This document shows, one piece after another, positions 42,238 to 51,518 of a stretch of DNA of 64,000 nucleotides. Every line of letters starts with the position of its first letter. The first letter of the stretch is position 1. This DNA is from Agromyces sp. Soil535. GTDB lineage: Bacteria; Actinomycetota; Actinomycetes; Actinomycetales; Microbacteriaceae. Position numbers and translations under genes: made by a program. The DNA is taken from contig NZ_LMRW01000004.1 in assembly GCF_001428255.1 (NCBI RefSeq), positions 86,034 to 150,033 of the forward strand. Reading direction: 5' to 3'. The notes under the pieces are model-generated. The model made no database searches. It was not told the DNA's origin and saw only the letters and a list, made by a program, of their open reading frames with translations.

Positions 42238-42900
42238 ATGACGGATGCCGCCCGCCGCCCCCTGCGCATCGTGCTCGCCGAGGACTCCGTGCTGTTGCGG
42301 GAGGGACTCGTGCGGCTCTTCGACGAGGCGGGGTTCGAGACGGTCGGCTCGTACGGCGATGCCGACGGACTCCTCGCTGAGATCGACGACACCACGCCCG
42401 ACCTCGCCGTGCTCGACGTGCGGATGCCGCCGACCTTCCGCGACGAGGGCGTGCGCGCGGCGATCGAGCTGCGCCGGCGGCATCCGAAGCTCGGGGTGCT
42501 GCTGCTCAGCCAGTACGTCGAGGGCACCTACGCCCACGAGCTGCTCTCGTCGGGCGAGGGCGGCATGGGGTACCTGCTGAAGGACCGCGTCGCCTCGCTC
42601 GACGAGCTCGAGGACGCCGTGCAGCGCGTGAGCGAGGGCGGCACCGTGCTCGACCCGCAGGTGGTGCGAGAGCTGCTGTCGCGCCGGAGCGATCCGCTCG
42701 CGACGCTCACGCCGCGCGAGCGCGAGGTCATGGCGCTCATGGCCGAGGGCCGCACCAACGCGGGGATCGCGAAGCAGCTCTTCATCGGCGTCGGCGCCGT
42801 GGAGAAGAACGTCACGTCGATCTTCCAGAAGCTCGGGCTCGAGGACTCCGGCACCGACCACCGTCGTGTGCTCGCCGTGCTCACCTGGCTGCAGCGCTAG
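42238..42900 (+). CDS. Response regulator, NarL/LuxR type (partner of the upstream kinase)
   Basis: 220 residues. Receiver domain with D60 in LAVLDVRMPP and acidic pair in LAEDS; LuxR HTH near 155-205 (LTPREREVMALMAEGRTNAGIAKQLFIGVGAVEKNV). ATG at 42238 is chosen because TAAGGT (42225-42230) lies 7 bases before it, making a leaderless start plausible; GTG at 42229 is the alternative. Physical pairing with the kinase at 40704-42161 is obvious from order. Targets could include the multicopper oxidase operon (inference). Confidence 0.92.
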   Translation: MTDAARRPLRIVLAEDSVLLREGLVRLFDEAGFETVGSYGDADGLLAEIDDTTPDLAVLDVRMPPTFRDEGVRAAIELRRRHPKLGVLLLSQYVEGTYAHELLSSGEGGMGYLLKDRVASLDELEDAVQRVSEGGTVLDPQVVRELLSRRSDPLATLTPREREVMALMAEGRTNAGIAKQLFIGVGAVEKNVTSIFQKLGLEDSGTDHRRVLAVLTWLQR

Positions 42901-42906
42901 GCGAGG

Positions 42907-43608
42907 CTATGTGCCGGCGCTCGAGCGCAGGGGCTCGTGCAGGCGCCACACTCGGAAATAGCCGCGGTAGCCCCAGGCCATCCACGCCACGAACGCGGCG
43001 ACCGCGAGCGTGACGCCGACGGTGATCGACCAGCCGACCGAGGCGGAGAGCGCGTACGTCAGCGCGCCGCCGAAGAGCCCGACGAGTGCCGCATGGACGA
43101 CGAGGATCAGCATCATCGAGCTCGCGAACACCTGCGAGCGATCCCGGGCGGCGAACGCGTAGTACGTCTGCTGCGTCCCGGACATGTCATCGGTCGTGCC
43201 CATCATGAAGTACTTCTCGATGCCCGGATCGAGGTCGATGTAGGCGGCGCGCAGGCGATTCATTGCGAGGACGTAGACGAGGTCCTCCGTCGCGGTGTTG
43301 AACACCCGCAACTGCGTGATCACGCCGAGGAGCATGAGCAGGAGGAGCACGCCGAGCGCAGCGACTCCGAACCACCCGCGGAACTCGGTCGCGTTGCCGA
43401 GCACGCCGAGCGTGACCAGCCCCGCCGAGACGAGGGTCAGGAAGATCGCGATGCGAGTGAGCACCTCGCTCTGCGTCGTCGAACGCGAGGCCAGGAGGCT
43501 CCAATGCTCGGTCGCGAGCATCTGGGCGCGCAGCGAACGTTGCGCGTCGGTGAGCCGCGCGACGTCGTCGTCGGGAGACGGGACGGGCCCGGATGCATCC
43601 GCCGTCAT
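42907..43608 (-). CDS. Membrane protein with paired helices, function unknown
   Basis: 233 residues. An acidic N-terminus is followed by two adjacent membrane segments at about 58-100 and, after a soluble loop with NRLRAAYIDLDPGIEKYFMMG, two more near 165-215. The loop could be an inter-helical cytosolic domain. No known motif. ATG at 43608 is preferred to GTG/ATG upstream because the extension is Arg-rich and contains non-coding-like sequence. A 12-bp palindrome CGGATGCATCCG at 43590-43601 lies at its 5' end. Confidence 0.65.
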   Translation of the reverse strand: MTADASGPVPSPDDDVARLTDAQRSLRAQMLATEHWSLLASRSTTQSEVLTRIAIFLTLVSAGLVTLGVLGNATEFRGWFGVAALGVLLLLMLLGVITQLRVFNTATEDLVYVLAMNRLRAAYIDLDPGIEKYFMMGTTDDMSGTQQTYYAFAARDRSQVFASSMMLILVVHAALVGLFGGALTYALSASVGWSITVGVTLAVAAFVAWMAWGYRGYFRVWRLHEPLRSSAGT

Positions 43609-43651
43609 AGCGGCATTCTGCACCCGGGCCCGTCGGCCCGCCATCGGCGGA

Positions 43652-44140
43652 CTACTTCACGGCGATGTGCGAGAACAGGAACCAGCGGTCCTTGTCGAGG
43701 CCGCGGCGGATCTCGATCACCACGTCCTGGCTGGCCGGGTCGAGCTCGGCGAGGCCCTCGATCGCGGCGTTCACCTTCTCGGTCGCGAGATCGATCTGCG
43801 TGACGATGCCCGCGATCGCCTCGTCGTACGGCAGGAAACCGAGCTTCGGGTTCTCGGCGCCGCTCTTCGCGGCGATCGTCGCAAGACGGCCGTCGATCGG
43901 AAGGCCCAGCGCGACGACTCGCTCGGCGGCGGTGTCGGACCAGTCCTGCGCGTGAGCGACGACCTCATCGATCAGCTCGTGCACGGCGATGAAGTTCGCC
44001 CCCCGCACATGCCAGTGCGCCTGCTTGCCGTTCACGGCGAGGGCGACGAGTTCGTGCACGACCGGAGTGAGGTACTGGGAGACGCCTGCAGCGACGTCGG
44101 CCTTCGAGCCGGTCTTCGGTGCGGTCTGGATGTCGGTCAT
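43652..44140 (-). CDS. dps: Dps-family ferritin-like DNA-protection protein
   Basis: 162 residues forming a four-helix bundle: HWHVRGANFIAVHELIDE (about 43-60) and DWSDTAAERVVALG (about 67-80) carry the His, Asp and Glu of the ferroxidase site shared between subunits. Dps dodecamers store iron and shield DNA during oxidative or starvation stress. ATG at 44140 is preceded by GAAGG (about 44147-44152). It is a monocistronic unit with a possible terminator (CGGGCC/GGCCCG at 43625-43640). Confidence 0.9.
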   Translation of the reverse strand: MTDIQTAPKTGSKADVAAGVSQYLTPVVHELVALAVNGKQAHWHVRGANFIAVHELIDEVVAHAQDWSDTAAERVVALGLPIDGRLATIAAKSGAENPKLGFLPYDEAIAGIVTQIDLATEKVNAAIEGLAELDPASQDVVIEIRRGLDKDRWFLFSHIAVK

Positions 44141-44271
44141 CGTGTTCACCTTCCGTGGGGCGTATGTCGAGTTCAACGCTACGCGCCCGCCCCGGTATTT
44201 CAAGGAAGGGAAGGCTCGGCTGACCAGGGGTTGACACCGGGTCGACGGATGCCGTCACCCTCGTGCGATCC

Positions 44272-44670
44272 TCACCAGATCGTGCCGGCGCCGAGGAAGA
44301 TCGAGAGGAACGCCAGCGACCCGAGGATGAGGCCGATGACGGCGAGTGCCATGCCCTGACCGCCCGACCGGTTCGCGCGCACGACACCGAGGATGCCGAA
44401 GACGATCGCGAGGATGTCGGGAATGCCTCCGAAGAAGAGACCGATGAACAGCGGAATCCACGTCGTGACGAAGCCCCAGATGCCGAGCACGAGTGCCGCA
44501 ACGGCGAACCCGTTCCGAGCGGTCGGCGCCGCCGGGCCCACGAAGCCGACCGGCGCGACGTGCTGCTGATACACACCCCAGGCAGCGCCGTCCCACCACC
44601 GCATGCGCCCCGTCGCGGGCTCCATGTGCCATCCGGGCGGGACCTGGGCGGCGGGGTTCATCTCGGTCAT
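44272..44670 (-). CDS. Small DUF2510/DUF4190-type membrane protein
   Basis: 132 residues. The N-terminal PPGWHMEPATGRMRWWDGAAWG motif is the WWDG box of DUF2510, then two membrane segments (VLGIWGFVTTWIPLFIGLFF and ALAVIGLILGSLAFLSIFLG) with a short basic loop, as in DUF4190. These are widespread actinobacterial proteins of unknown role. ATG at 44670 is the first start that keeps the WWDG motif; further upstream frame is Gly-rich and unlikely. Confidence 0.8.
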   Translation of the reverse strand: MTEMNPAAQVPPGWHMEPATGRMRWWDGAAWGVYQQHVAPVGFVGPAAPTARNGFAVAALVLGIWGFVTTWIPLFIGLFFGGIPDILAIVFGILGVVRANRSGGQGMALAVIGLILGSLAFLSIFLGAGTIW

Positions 44671-44829
44671 GCTCTGCCTCTCGGTGGGTGAGACGCCAGA
44701 GTACTGTCGGCCGGCCGCCGACGCGATGGGGAGGGCTCCACCCCCCGCACCCGGGGCTGACCCGATGCGTGATCTGCGCAGCACTCGACGCGCGTCGGCG
44801 AGGTACGGACCACCGCCGCCCCAGACGCC

Positions 44830-46407
44830 CTAACGGCGGACGAGTCCCGGCCAGATGCGGGCTTGCCTCTCCAGGACGTAATCGTGGGCCTGTTGACCGG
44901 TTGCGGTCATCGGGTCGATGGCGGGTACGTGCCCGGTGTTCATCGTGTCCAACGCGATGGCCACGCCGAGGAGGTACTTGCCGAGCGGAGGCAGCGGCTT
45001 GTCCATCTGGACCATCGTCCCGGGCAGCGGGGGCACCGGGCGAGCAGTGACCTCGGGCCAGTCCTCCTGGGGACGCGGCGCATCCCGCGTGAGGATCGGG
45101 GCGATGTCCGCGGCGACCGCATCGCGCCCGGTAAGGGGTGGTCCGAGGGAGAAGCGCTCCCTGAGCGTCCGTATCACTGAGGTGTTGCGGTACTCCTCGG
45201 TCACGACGGTCATCGGGTCGATGTAGGCGGATACGGCAAGGGTCGGGATGCGGATACCCGAGCGATCGAAGCGGAAACCCATCTCGCCGGGAGGAGCTGC
45301 CGGGTCGGGCGGAGGAGCGCTCGGGGGCGGGACGTGGTCGTAGTTACCGTCATGCTCGTCGAACGAGACCATGAACAAGGTGTTGGCGTAGTTCGACCCA
45401 TCCGGCGTCGACGAGGCGCGGATGGCGGAATAGATGCGAGCCAGCAGTTCCTCCCCGCCCAGGATCGACGACGGGGGGTCAGCCGAGAGCCCGGGGAAGA
45501 GTACGTTGAACGCCGGGTGGTAGTCGTTGTGCGCGTGCAGCAGGTTCGGCTCGATGAACGAATAGGTGGGCAGCTTCCCGTGCTCGGCGTCCTCGAAGAA
45601 GTCATCGAGAGTCGAGAAGTGGGTGGCGAACCGCTCGTGAAGCCGGGGCGTGTGGATCAGCCCCGTGATCGAGAACGGCATGTCGGGGTCCACGTAGACA
45701 CGCCACGAGAGCCCCGCGGCCTCGAGTCTTTCGAAGATGGTTTCAGCGTCGTTGTGCTTCGGGAAGCTGTCCATCGCAGGGAGCGCGTCGGCCTGATGTG
45801 GTTGGGCGGCGTTCACCACCAGACCGGAGGCGCTCCCCGCGTGGTAGAACGACCGGTTCGTGAACGTCTGCGAGGGCACCTCGCAGAACCAATGATCGAA
45901 GGTCGCGAACCCCCTGGCGATGGTTGAGATGACCGGGACCTGTTCGGGCGTGTAGCAGGACATGATCTGCGCGTACTCGTCGTACTCGGGCAGCCGACCC
46001 ATCTCGCTGCGGAACGTGTTGACGTAATCGAGGACGAAGCCGTCCATCGTCGGCACCCGCGCCGGATCATCCGGGGCGTTGAACGGCACCTGCATGGCCT
46101 CGTAGGACACGAACCGGTTGCTCTCGGGTGCCACGATCCCGAACAACTGCGTGTTCGTGTGGGGATGCTCCTCACCCGCATCGGGGTTCGGCGCGTCCAT
46201 GGACGTCGCCACGTGCAGCGGCACCACGCCACGCTCGGCTCCCGGCGCATAACTCGGGATCGGGTTCGACAGGTCCTTGCCGATGACGCCCTCGAACGAC
46301 GGCACCTCGCCGGGCTCGTACAGATGGCCCAACAGGTTGTCGAAGGATCGATTCTCGAACATCACCGCCACAACGTGATCGAACCGTTTGTGATTACTGC
46401 GTGCCAT
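44830..46407 (-). CDS. Phosphoesterase family protein (phospholipase C/acid phosphatase-like)
   Basis: 525 residues of the alkaline-phosphatase-like phosphoesterase superfamily (PF04185). MFENRSFDNLLG near residue 17 is the metal-binding and Thr/Ser-region block, FDHWFCEVPSQTFTNRSFYHAGSASG near 170 follows, and MVSFDEHDGNYDHVPPP near 345 carries further ligands. Known members hydrolyse phospholipids or phosphate esters and are normally exported, but no signal peptide is visible from ATG 46407; upstream codons are not convincing. It sits next to tRNA-Gly in a region with less typical sequence. Confidence 0.85.
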   Translation of the reverse strand: MARSNHKRFDHVVAVMFENRSFDNLLGHLYEPGEVPSFEGVIGKDLSNPIPSYAPGAERGVVPLHVATSMDAPNPDAGEEHPHTNTQLFGIVAPESNRFVSYEAMQVPFNAPDDPARVPTMDGFVLDYVNTFRSEMGRLPEYDEYAQIMSCYTPEQVPVISTIARGFATFDHWFCEVPSQTFTNRSFYHAGSASGLVVNAAQPHQADALPAMDSFPKHNDAETIFERLEAAGLSWRVYVDPDMPFSITGLIHTPRLHERFATHFSTLDDFFEDAEHGKLPTYSFIEPNLLHAHNDYHPAFNVLFPGLSADPPSSILGGEELLARIYSAIRASSTPDGSNYANTLFMVSFDEHDGNYDHVPPPSAPPPDPAAPPGEMGFRFDRSGIRIPTLAVSAYIDPMTVVTEEYRNTSVIRTLRERFSLGPPLTGRDAVAADIAPILTRDAPRPQEDWPEVTARPVPPLPGTMVQMDKPLPPLGKYLLGVAIALDTMNTGHVPAIDPMTATGQQAHDYVLERQARIWPGLVRR

Positions 46408-46837
46408 GATCAACCCCCAGGTTCTTGACATCGCTGTCGGTGTAATTGTCCCGACCCAGGACGGCTCCCCGCCACCGTTGGCGGCGTTCAGTGCCCGGCT
46501 CGCATCGAGTGCAGCCAGCTCGGAGGCCACGGCCCGGTGACGTCGACCACTGCCCATATCGTCGAGCCTGTTGCCTGTGGAGGATGTCGAACTGGTCGAG
46601 CTGGCCCTGAGGAAGCGTGGAGGGCTTCCACGGTGGGTTGTGCCGAGCGGTGGGGTCGAACTGGATCGATGCTGCGCTCATCCCGCTTGGTCATCTTCGT
46701 CCGCATACGTGGCGCTGAGGCGTTCGACCACTTGCGTGGGTCACCGTAGGTCACGATGGCTACAGCGATGGCTGCACCCAGCTGGGCGAAGAGGAACGAA
46801 GCCCAGAGGAGATATCCGGTCAGAACGGCGCTTCCAG
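46408..46837 (-). other. 430-bp stretch without a convincing gene between the phosphoesterase and tRNA-Gly
   Basis: No open frame here has good codon use and a start. It holds the phosphoesterase 5' region and, nearest the tRNA, a membrane-protein-like fragment described separately. Its base composition looks less GC-rich than the flanks by eye. Confidence 0.5.
46488..46832 (-). pseudogene. Possible relic of a membrane protein beside tRNA-Gly
   Basis: Read leftward from 46832 the frame gives one strongly hydrophobic segment (SAVLTGYLLWASFLFAQLG, continuing AAIAVAIV) then TYGDPRKWSNASAPRMRTK, which looks like the end of a membrane protein; about 60 less convincing residues follow before a stop at 46488. 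There is no start codon between the tRNA 3' end and the hydrophobic part apart from a GTG inside it. It may be a truncated gene left by an insertion next to the tRNA. Confidence 0.3.
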
Positions 46838-46911
46838 TGGAGCGGATGACGGGAATCGAACCCGCGTAATCAGTTTGGAAGACTGAGGCTCTACCATTGA
46901 GCTACATCCGC
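46838..46911 (-). tRNA. tRNA-Gly (TCC)
   Basis: Cloverleaf read from 46911 down: acceptor GCGGATG/CATCCGC, D arm GCTCAATGGTAGAGC, anticodon stem TCAGT/ACTGA with loop CTTCCAA (anticodon TCC), T arm GCGGGTTCGATTCCCGT. CCA is encoded at 46838-46840. Confidence 0.97.
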
Positions 46912-47005
46912 GCGCGCCCGCTCGCGGGCACTGGATCATCGTAGTACACGGCCGCGGTCGGCCATTGCAGGCGTGCGCGCCGCATCCGTTCGAGGGAGCA
47001 CGCGC

Positions 47006-47410
47006 ATGAGCGGGCGAGAGACGGTCGAAGCACTGGTCGCGACGCTGAATGCCGGTGACGTCGACGGCATGGACGCCGTCTTCCACGAGGACGCGGTCAT
47101 GGAGTGGCCGCAGTCCGGCGAGCGCATCGTCGGCGGTGACAACCGGCGTGGCATCTATCGTTCCTTCCCGCGGCTGCCGACCGTCACGCCCCGGCGCATC
47201 ATCGGGGAGGGGGACCTGTGGGTGCTCGAGGCTTCGCTCGACTACGGCGACGAGGCGGTGTACCAGACGGTGCTCGTCTTCGAGCTTCGCGACGGGAAGA
47301 TCGCGAAGGAGACGGCGTACTGGTCGCAGCCGTTCCCCGCGCCCGATTGGCGTGCGGCGTGGGTGGAGCACATGACGGATGCCGCGTCGCATCCGCCGCC
47401 GGCGTCCTAA
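47006..47410 (+). CDS. SnoaL/NTF2-like small protein
   Basis: 134 residues with the NTF2-like cone fold typical of SnoaL-type proteins: VEALVATLNAGDVDGMDAVFHEDAVMEWPQSG at the N-terminus, followed by beta strands LWVLEASLDYGDEAVYQTVLVFELRDGKIAKETAYW. Such proteins bind or isomerise small ligands, and the specific role is unknown. ATG at 47006 has GAGGGA around 46991. The 3' end carries an inverted pair of the GGATGC motif (47376-47395). Its stop overlaps the convergent gene by three bases. Confidence 0.75.
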   Translation: MSGRETVEALVATLNAGDVDGMDAVFHEDAVMEWPQSGERIVGGDNRRGIYRSFPRLPTVTPRRIIGEGDLWVLEASLDYGDEAVYQTVLVFELRDGKIAKETAYWSQPFPAPDWRAAWVEHMTDAASHPPPAS

Positions 47411-50400
47411 CGCAGCTCGGCGATCGACCGCGCGACCCCGCGGGCGAGTCGCAGCTGCCGCTCGTAGGTCGCGGCCAGGACCACGAGGATCACGCCCGCG
47501 ATGCCGAGCCACAGCCACCACCAGACGGCCTCGTAGAGCCAGGTGATCCAAGGCCAGAGCTGCGCGATCGCGTGCACGAGCAGCACGGCACCGCCGAGGA
47601 GCAGCGGGGCTTGCAGCCGGCGCGCGGCGCCGACCACGACGGCCGCGGCCGCGATGACGCCGAGCGTGATCAGCCGCCATAGCTCGGGGTCCGTGAAGTC
47701 GGCCACGAGCGCGGGCAGCAGGAGCACCGCCAACCCCGGCCCGAGCGCCGGCCAGCTGCCCAGGCCGGGGGTCCGCGACATCCGCACCGCACCGGCGCCG
47801 ATGAGCGCGATGCCCACCGAGGCGGTGACCACGTCGAAGGGATCGACCACGCCGGGCACCAGCACTGCGACCCCGCCGAGCACGAGCACCCCGAGGGTGC
47901 TCCAGGCGAAGACCGGCCCAGCGATCGGTCGCGACGTGGTGGCGGCGCCCGCGATGTGGGCGGCGGCAAGCGCCGGGAAGAGCACGGCGGCGCGCAGCAG
48001 CGGCTGCCCGTCCCACAGGATGGCGAGCACGGTGGGCACGGATGCCGCGACCACCGACGCCCCGAGCATCGTCTCGGCGAACAGGGCGGGATGCGAGGCG
48101 GTGCGCGCCCAGATGACCGCGATCACGGCGCCGGCTGCGAGGGCGAGCGCCGGCCAGAACTCCACGGGCAGGCCGCTCGCCGCGCCCGCGGCCACCGCGG
48201 AACCGCGCACCAGGGCCGCGCCCGTCAGCGCGACCCAGCCGGCGGCGACGCCGAGCAGGCGAATCGGAACCCCGCGTGCCGCCTCTGGGAGGAACGCTGC
48301 TGCGATCGCCACCACGGTGCCGGCGGCGACGAGCACGAGCGTGCGGAGCTCCGACTCGGTACTCGACGCGACGCTCGGCAGCACGAGCACGGCCGCCGCG
48401 GAGGCGAACAGGGCGGTGCGGCCGGAGGAGCGGGTCGACGGTGCCGTTCGACGCCAGGTGATCAGGCCACCAGCGCCCAGGAGCGCGACGGCGAGCGGCA
48501 CCGTGTACGCCTCGACATCGTCGACACCGTTGCCCGCGAGCCACGCCCAAGCGGCGCCCACCGCGATCGGCAGACTGAGCCACGAGACGTGCCGGCTCGG
48601 CGAGTCGCCGGCGATCGGGTCGTCGTGGAGCGACGCGATGAGCACCGGCACCGGAGCAAGCAGGAGCAGGAGGAGCCAGGCCTCGTCGCCGGCGAACGGC
48701 GCCGACGCGAGTGCGAGGGTGCCGGCCAAGCCCACCGAGAGGCTCCACGCCAGCCTCGGGGCTCCAGCCGCACGTGGCAACGCGGCGTGGCCGGCGGCCG
48801 CCGCGAGGAGGACGCCGGCTGCGGTGCCGACGACGAAGGCGGGGGCATCCGGGACCGCGTCGAATGCGGCGCCGAGCGCGAGCGCGACGAGCGGCGGGGC
48901 GACGGCGGCGAGGGCGCCGCGCACGAGGGACGACGCGGAGGGGCGGATCCCGACGACCACGACGGCGGCTCCGAGCGTGGCCGGCAGCCATCCGAGCGGC
49001 GCGTCGTCGAATGCCGTGGCCATCGCACCCGCGGTCACCCCGACGAGCAGCGGCAGCGTCATGCTCGTGCGATCGAGCGGGGGGATGCGCGGCACGAGGA
49101 GGGCGGCGCCGAGCAGGATCGAGGCGACGGTGCCCAGCCACATCCACGGTGACTGCCAGGGGTCCACCGGCGGATCGGCCGCCGCATCGAGCCATGACGG
49201 GATCGAGAACGCGACGACACCGACGAGCACCGCGACGGCGGCGAGGTGCGCCGCGCCGATCCCGAGTGCCGACCCGGTCGGCCACACGCGCGCGGCCAGT
49301 AGCCGCCCGGCGACCACCAGGGCGAGGAGCGCGGCGATCGTCCACGGCCAGACCGGAGCGCTCGAGTAGGCGGTGCTCCAACCGATCGCGCCGGCCGAGG
49401 TCCCTCCGACCGCGAGGATCGCGAGCAGGCCCGGGACGGCCGCGCGACCGGTCACGGCGGCCATCGCGAGGGCGATCGCCGAGAGCAGTACGAGCGCGGA
49501 TGCGGCGAGCCATACCGTGGGGGCAACGGATGCCGCGACCACGGCGCCTGCGGCGGCGAACGCGACCGGGATCGCCGCGAGCTGTCGGAGTCGGGAGAAG
49601 ACCGCGACCACGGCGGCGCTGCCCGCGGCCAGGATCAGCGGGACGAGCACCGCACCGAGGTGGATCTCGTCGTCGGGCGACGGCAACGCCTCGGTCGGGC
49701 CGTACGCCCATGGGCTGATGCCCGACATCGCCCGGATGCCGATCGCCTGGAGCCCGGCGAGTCCTCCGACGACCGCCGCGGCGGCCGCCACCGCGGCGGC
49801 GGCGCCGAACCCGGCGAGCACCTCCCGACGGGCACGGAGGACCCGCGCCGCTCCGGCGAACAGGCACGCGACGACGACCGCTCCCGCAGGTGCGATCCAC
49901 AGGGCGTCAGGGCTGTTGAGCTCCTGCAGCGATCCCACCACCGGTGCCAGCGCGACGCTCGCGCCGAGCGCCGCCGCTGCGATCCAGCTCCATGGCGACG
50001 TCGTGTCGCGCTCGCGGAGAGCGATCACGACCACCGCCAGCAACCACGCCCCACCGGCGCCGAGCAACGCCCACGACGCCCCCCATGCGACCTCGGGGAG
50101 GGCCCACGGCGCGTCGATCGTGGCGGCCGCGCCGCCCACGAAGCCGGCGGCGAGCAGGATGCCGCGCTCGGGCGAGGCGCGCAGGGCGCCCGCGACGACG
50201 CTCCCGACCACGGCGGTCGCGAGGCCGCCCAACCAGACGCCGGCGGCGGTCTCGGGCTCGATGGAGTATGCCAGCAGGAAGGCCGAGACCGGGGCGAGTG
50301 CGGCGGCCGCGTACCCGGGCACGCGGATGCCGCTCACGGCTCGCGTGGCGGCGAGCAGGCCCGCGACGATCGCGAGCGCCACGCCCGCGTACGCCGAGGC

Positions 50401-51183
50401 GCTGAGCCGCTCGCTGCCGAACAGCTCGTTGGCCCGCACGATCCACACGTCGAGCAGCAACAGCACGACGGCGACGGAAGCCACGCCCTCGGCGGTGCCC
50501 GGCAGTCGACGCGCGCGCAACACCCACGCGAGGCCGAGCACGAGCACGCTGGCGCCCGCGATGATCATCGAGCGCACCTCGAGGCTCGCGACCAGGTAGG
50601 CGACGAAGAGGAACACGATCGCGGTAACGGAGATGAGCACCACGCCGAGCGTGAGCAGGAGGACCTGCACGCCCGACCGACCACTGCGGCGCTCGACGGC
50701 GGCGGAGGCGGCGGACGCGATCGGGGGAGCCGGGGGAGCCGCGACGGCTGCGGCCGCCGGCGGAGCGGCGGCGACCGTGCTCGGGGTCGTGGCAGCCGTG
50801 GACGTTTCGCCCTGCGTCTGGGTGGTGACGGATGCCACCGGAGCGCCCGCCTCGGCCAGGTACGACGTTGCCGGCGCCGCGACGGCCCACTCGACCGGCA
50901 CGCTCGTCGTCGCGAGGTCGACCCACGCCTCGCGTGCGGCTTGTGCTACACGCATTCGGTCGATGAGCTCCTGCCGGGCGAGCTCGTCGCGGTAGACGGC
51001 CGCGGAACGCCCGAGGAGCTCGTCGGCCTCGGGAACGGCGAGGTCGAGCCCGCACACCGCGCAGCGCGTCGAGGCGAGCGGACTGAAGCACGCCGGGCAG
51101 CACGTGGTGTCGACGAGTTGGGTCGGATCGGCGGGCCAGCGGCGCGGCGCCGGCCCGCCGACGGGACTCGGGCGGTCGGTCAT
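47407..51183 (-). CDS. Giant polytopic membrane protein, SCO7613-like
   Basis: 1258 residues. The N-terminal 50 residues hold a zinc-ribbon (C29-x-x-C32 and C41-x-x-C44), then a helical region and an Ala/Pro linker, then a very long run of more than 30 hydrophobic segments up to the C-terminus. This architecture matches the actinobacterial SCO7613 C-terminal-domain proteins, which have no assigned function. Codon use and length leave no doubt that it is expressed. ATG at 51183; longer frames pass into tRNA-Pro. Confidence 0.85.
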   Translation of the reverse strand: MTDRPSPVGGPAPRRWPADPTQLVDTTCCPACFSPLASTRCAVCGLDLAVPEADELLGRSAAVYRDELARQELIDRMRVAQAAREAWVDLATTSVPVEWAVAAPATSYLAEAGAPVASVTTQTQGETSTAATTPSTVAAAPPAAAAVAAPPAPPIASAASAAVERRSGRSGVQVLLLTLGVVLISVTAIVFLFVAYLVASLEVRSMIIAGASVLVLGLAWVLRARRLPGTAEGVASVAVVLLLLDVWIVRANELFGSERLSASAYAGVALAIVAGLLAATRAVSGIRVPGYAAAALAPVSAFLLAYSIEPETAAGVWLGGLATAVVGSVVAGALRASPERGILLAAGFVGGAAATIDAPWALPEVAWGASWALLGAGGAWLLAVVVIALRERDTTSPWSWIAAAALGASVALAPVVGSLQELNSPDALWIAPAGAVVVACLFAGAARVLRARREVLAGFGAAAAVAAAAAVVGGLAGLQAIGIRAMSGISPWAYGPTEALPSPDDEIHLGAVLVPLILAAGSAAVVAVFSRLRQLAAIPVAFAAAGAVVAASVAPTVWLAASALVLLSAIALAMAAVTGRAAVPGLLAILAVGGTSAGAIGWSTAYSSAPVWPWTIAALLALVVAGRLLAARVWPTGSALGIGAAHLAAVAVLVGVVAFSIPSWLDAAADPPVDPWQSPWMWLGTVASILLGAALLVPRIPPLDRTSMTLPLLVGVTAGAMATAFDDAPLGWLPATLGAAVVVVGIRPSASSLVRGALAAVAPPLVALALGAAFDAVPDAPAFVVGTAAGVLLAAAAGHAALPRAAGAPRLAWSLSVGLAGTLALASAPFAGDEAWLLLLLLAPVPVLIASLHDDPIAGDSPSRHVSWLSLPIAVGAAWAWLAGNGVDDVEAYTVPLAVALLGAGGLITWRRTAPSTRSSGRTALFASAAAVLVLPSVASSTESELRTLVLVAAGTVVAIAAAFLPEAARGVPIRLLGVAAGWVALTGAALVRGSAVAAGAASGLPVEFWPALALAAGAVIAVIWARTASHPALFAETMLGASVVAASVPTVLAILWDGQPLLRAAVLFPALAAAHIAGAATTSRPIAGPVFAWSTLGVLVLGGVAVLVPGVVDPFDVVTASVGIALIGAGAVRMSRTPGLGSWPALGPGLAVLLLPALVADFTDPELWRLITLGVIAAAAVVVGAARRLQAPLLLGGAVLLVHAIAQLWPWITWLYEAVWWWLWLGIAGVILVVLAATYERQLRLARGVARSIAELR

Positions 51184-51395
51184 GCGCACACTCTGCCACG
51201 AGCGCTCGGCGTGGCGGCAGATCCTCCACAGGGCCCGTTCGGGGGTCACCGACCGGGCCGCACCGGCTTCGGGCGCCCGCCGCCCGTCCCCCACAGCGAG
51301 CACACGCCCCGTGCAGTAGACTTTCGGGGGTCCATCCGCCTGACGTGTGCTTCGGCATGCCCGCGCGGGTGAATCGACGAGTTGAGTCGGCGACT

Positions 51396-51469
51396 CGGGG
51401 CGTAGCTCAGCTTGGTAGAGCGCCCGCTTTGGGAGCGGGAGGTCGCAGGTTCGAATCCTGTCGCCCCGA
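51396..51469 (+). tRNA. tRNA-Pro (TGG)
   Basis: Acceptor CGGGGCG/CGCCCCG, D arm GCTCAGCTTGGTAGAGC, anticodon stem CCCGC/GCGGG with loop TTTGGGA (anticodon TGG), T arm GCAGGTTCGAATCCTGT. The discriminator A is followed by CGA, so CCA is not encoded, unlike the other three tRNAs here. It lies 49 bases before trigger factor. Confidence 0.97.
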
Positions 51470-51518
51470 CGAGTTGCACGACTCGACACGAACTTCCACA
51501 CAACAGGAGAACTTCCAC

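Noticed and set aside
43625..43640. Terminator after dps (CGGGCC/GGCCCG)
   Set aside because: A 6-bp stem is too short to claim in sequence this GC-rich; mentioned only as a possibility in the dps entry.
44820..46911. An attachment-site duplicate of the tRNA-Gly 3' end flanking the phosphoesterase
   Set aside because: I could not find a second copy of the T-arm/acceptor sequence to the left of the phosphoesterase.
47376..47395. Gene-end inverted repeat as an ordinary terminator
   Set aside because: The stem is only 7 bp and lies inside the coding sequence; it is better treated as an inverted pair of the over-represented motif.
46820..49900. Minus-strand 1026-codon frame across tRNA-Gly
   Set aside because: It runs through tRNA-Gly, the antisense of the NTF2-like gene, and the SCO7613-like gene in a different frame; it is Arg/Gly-rich with no domain.
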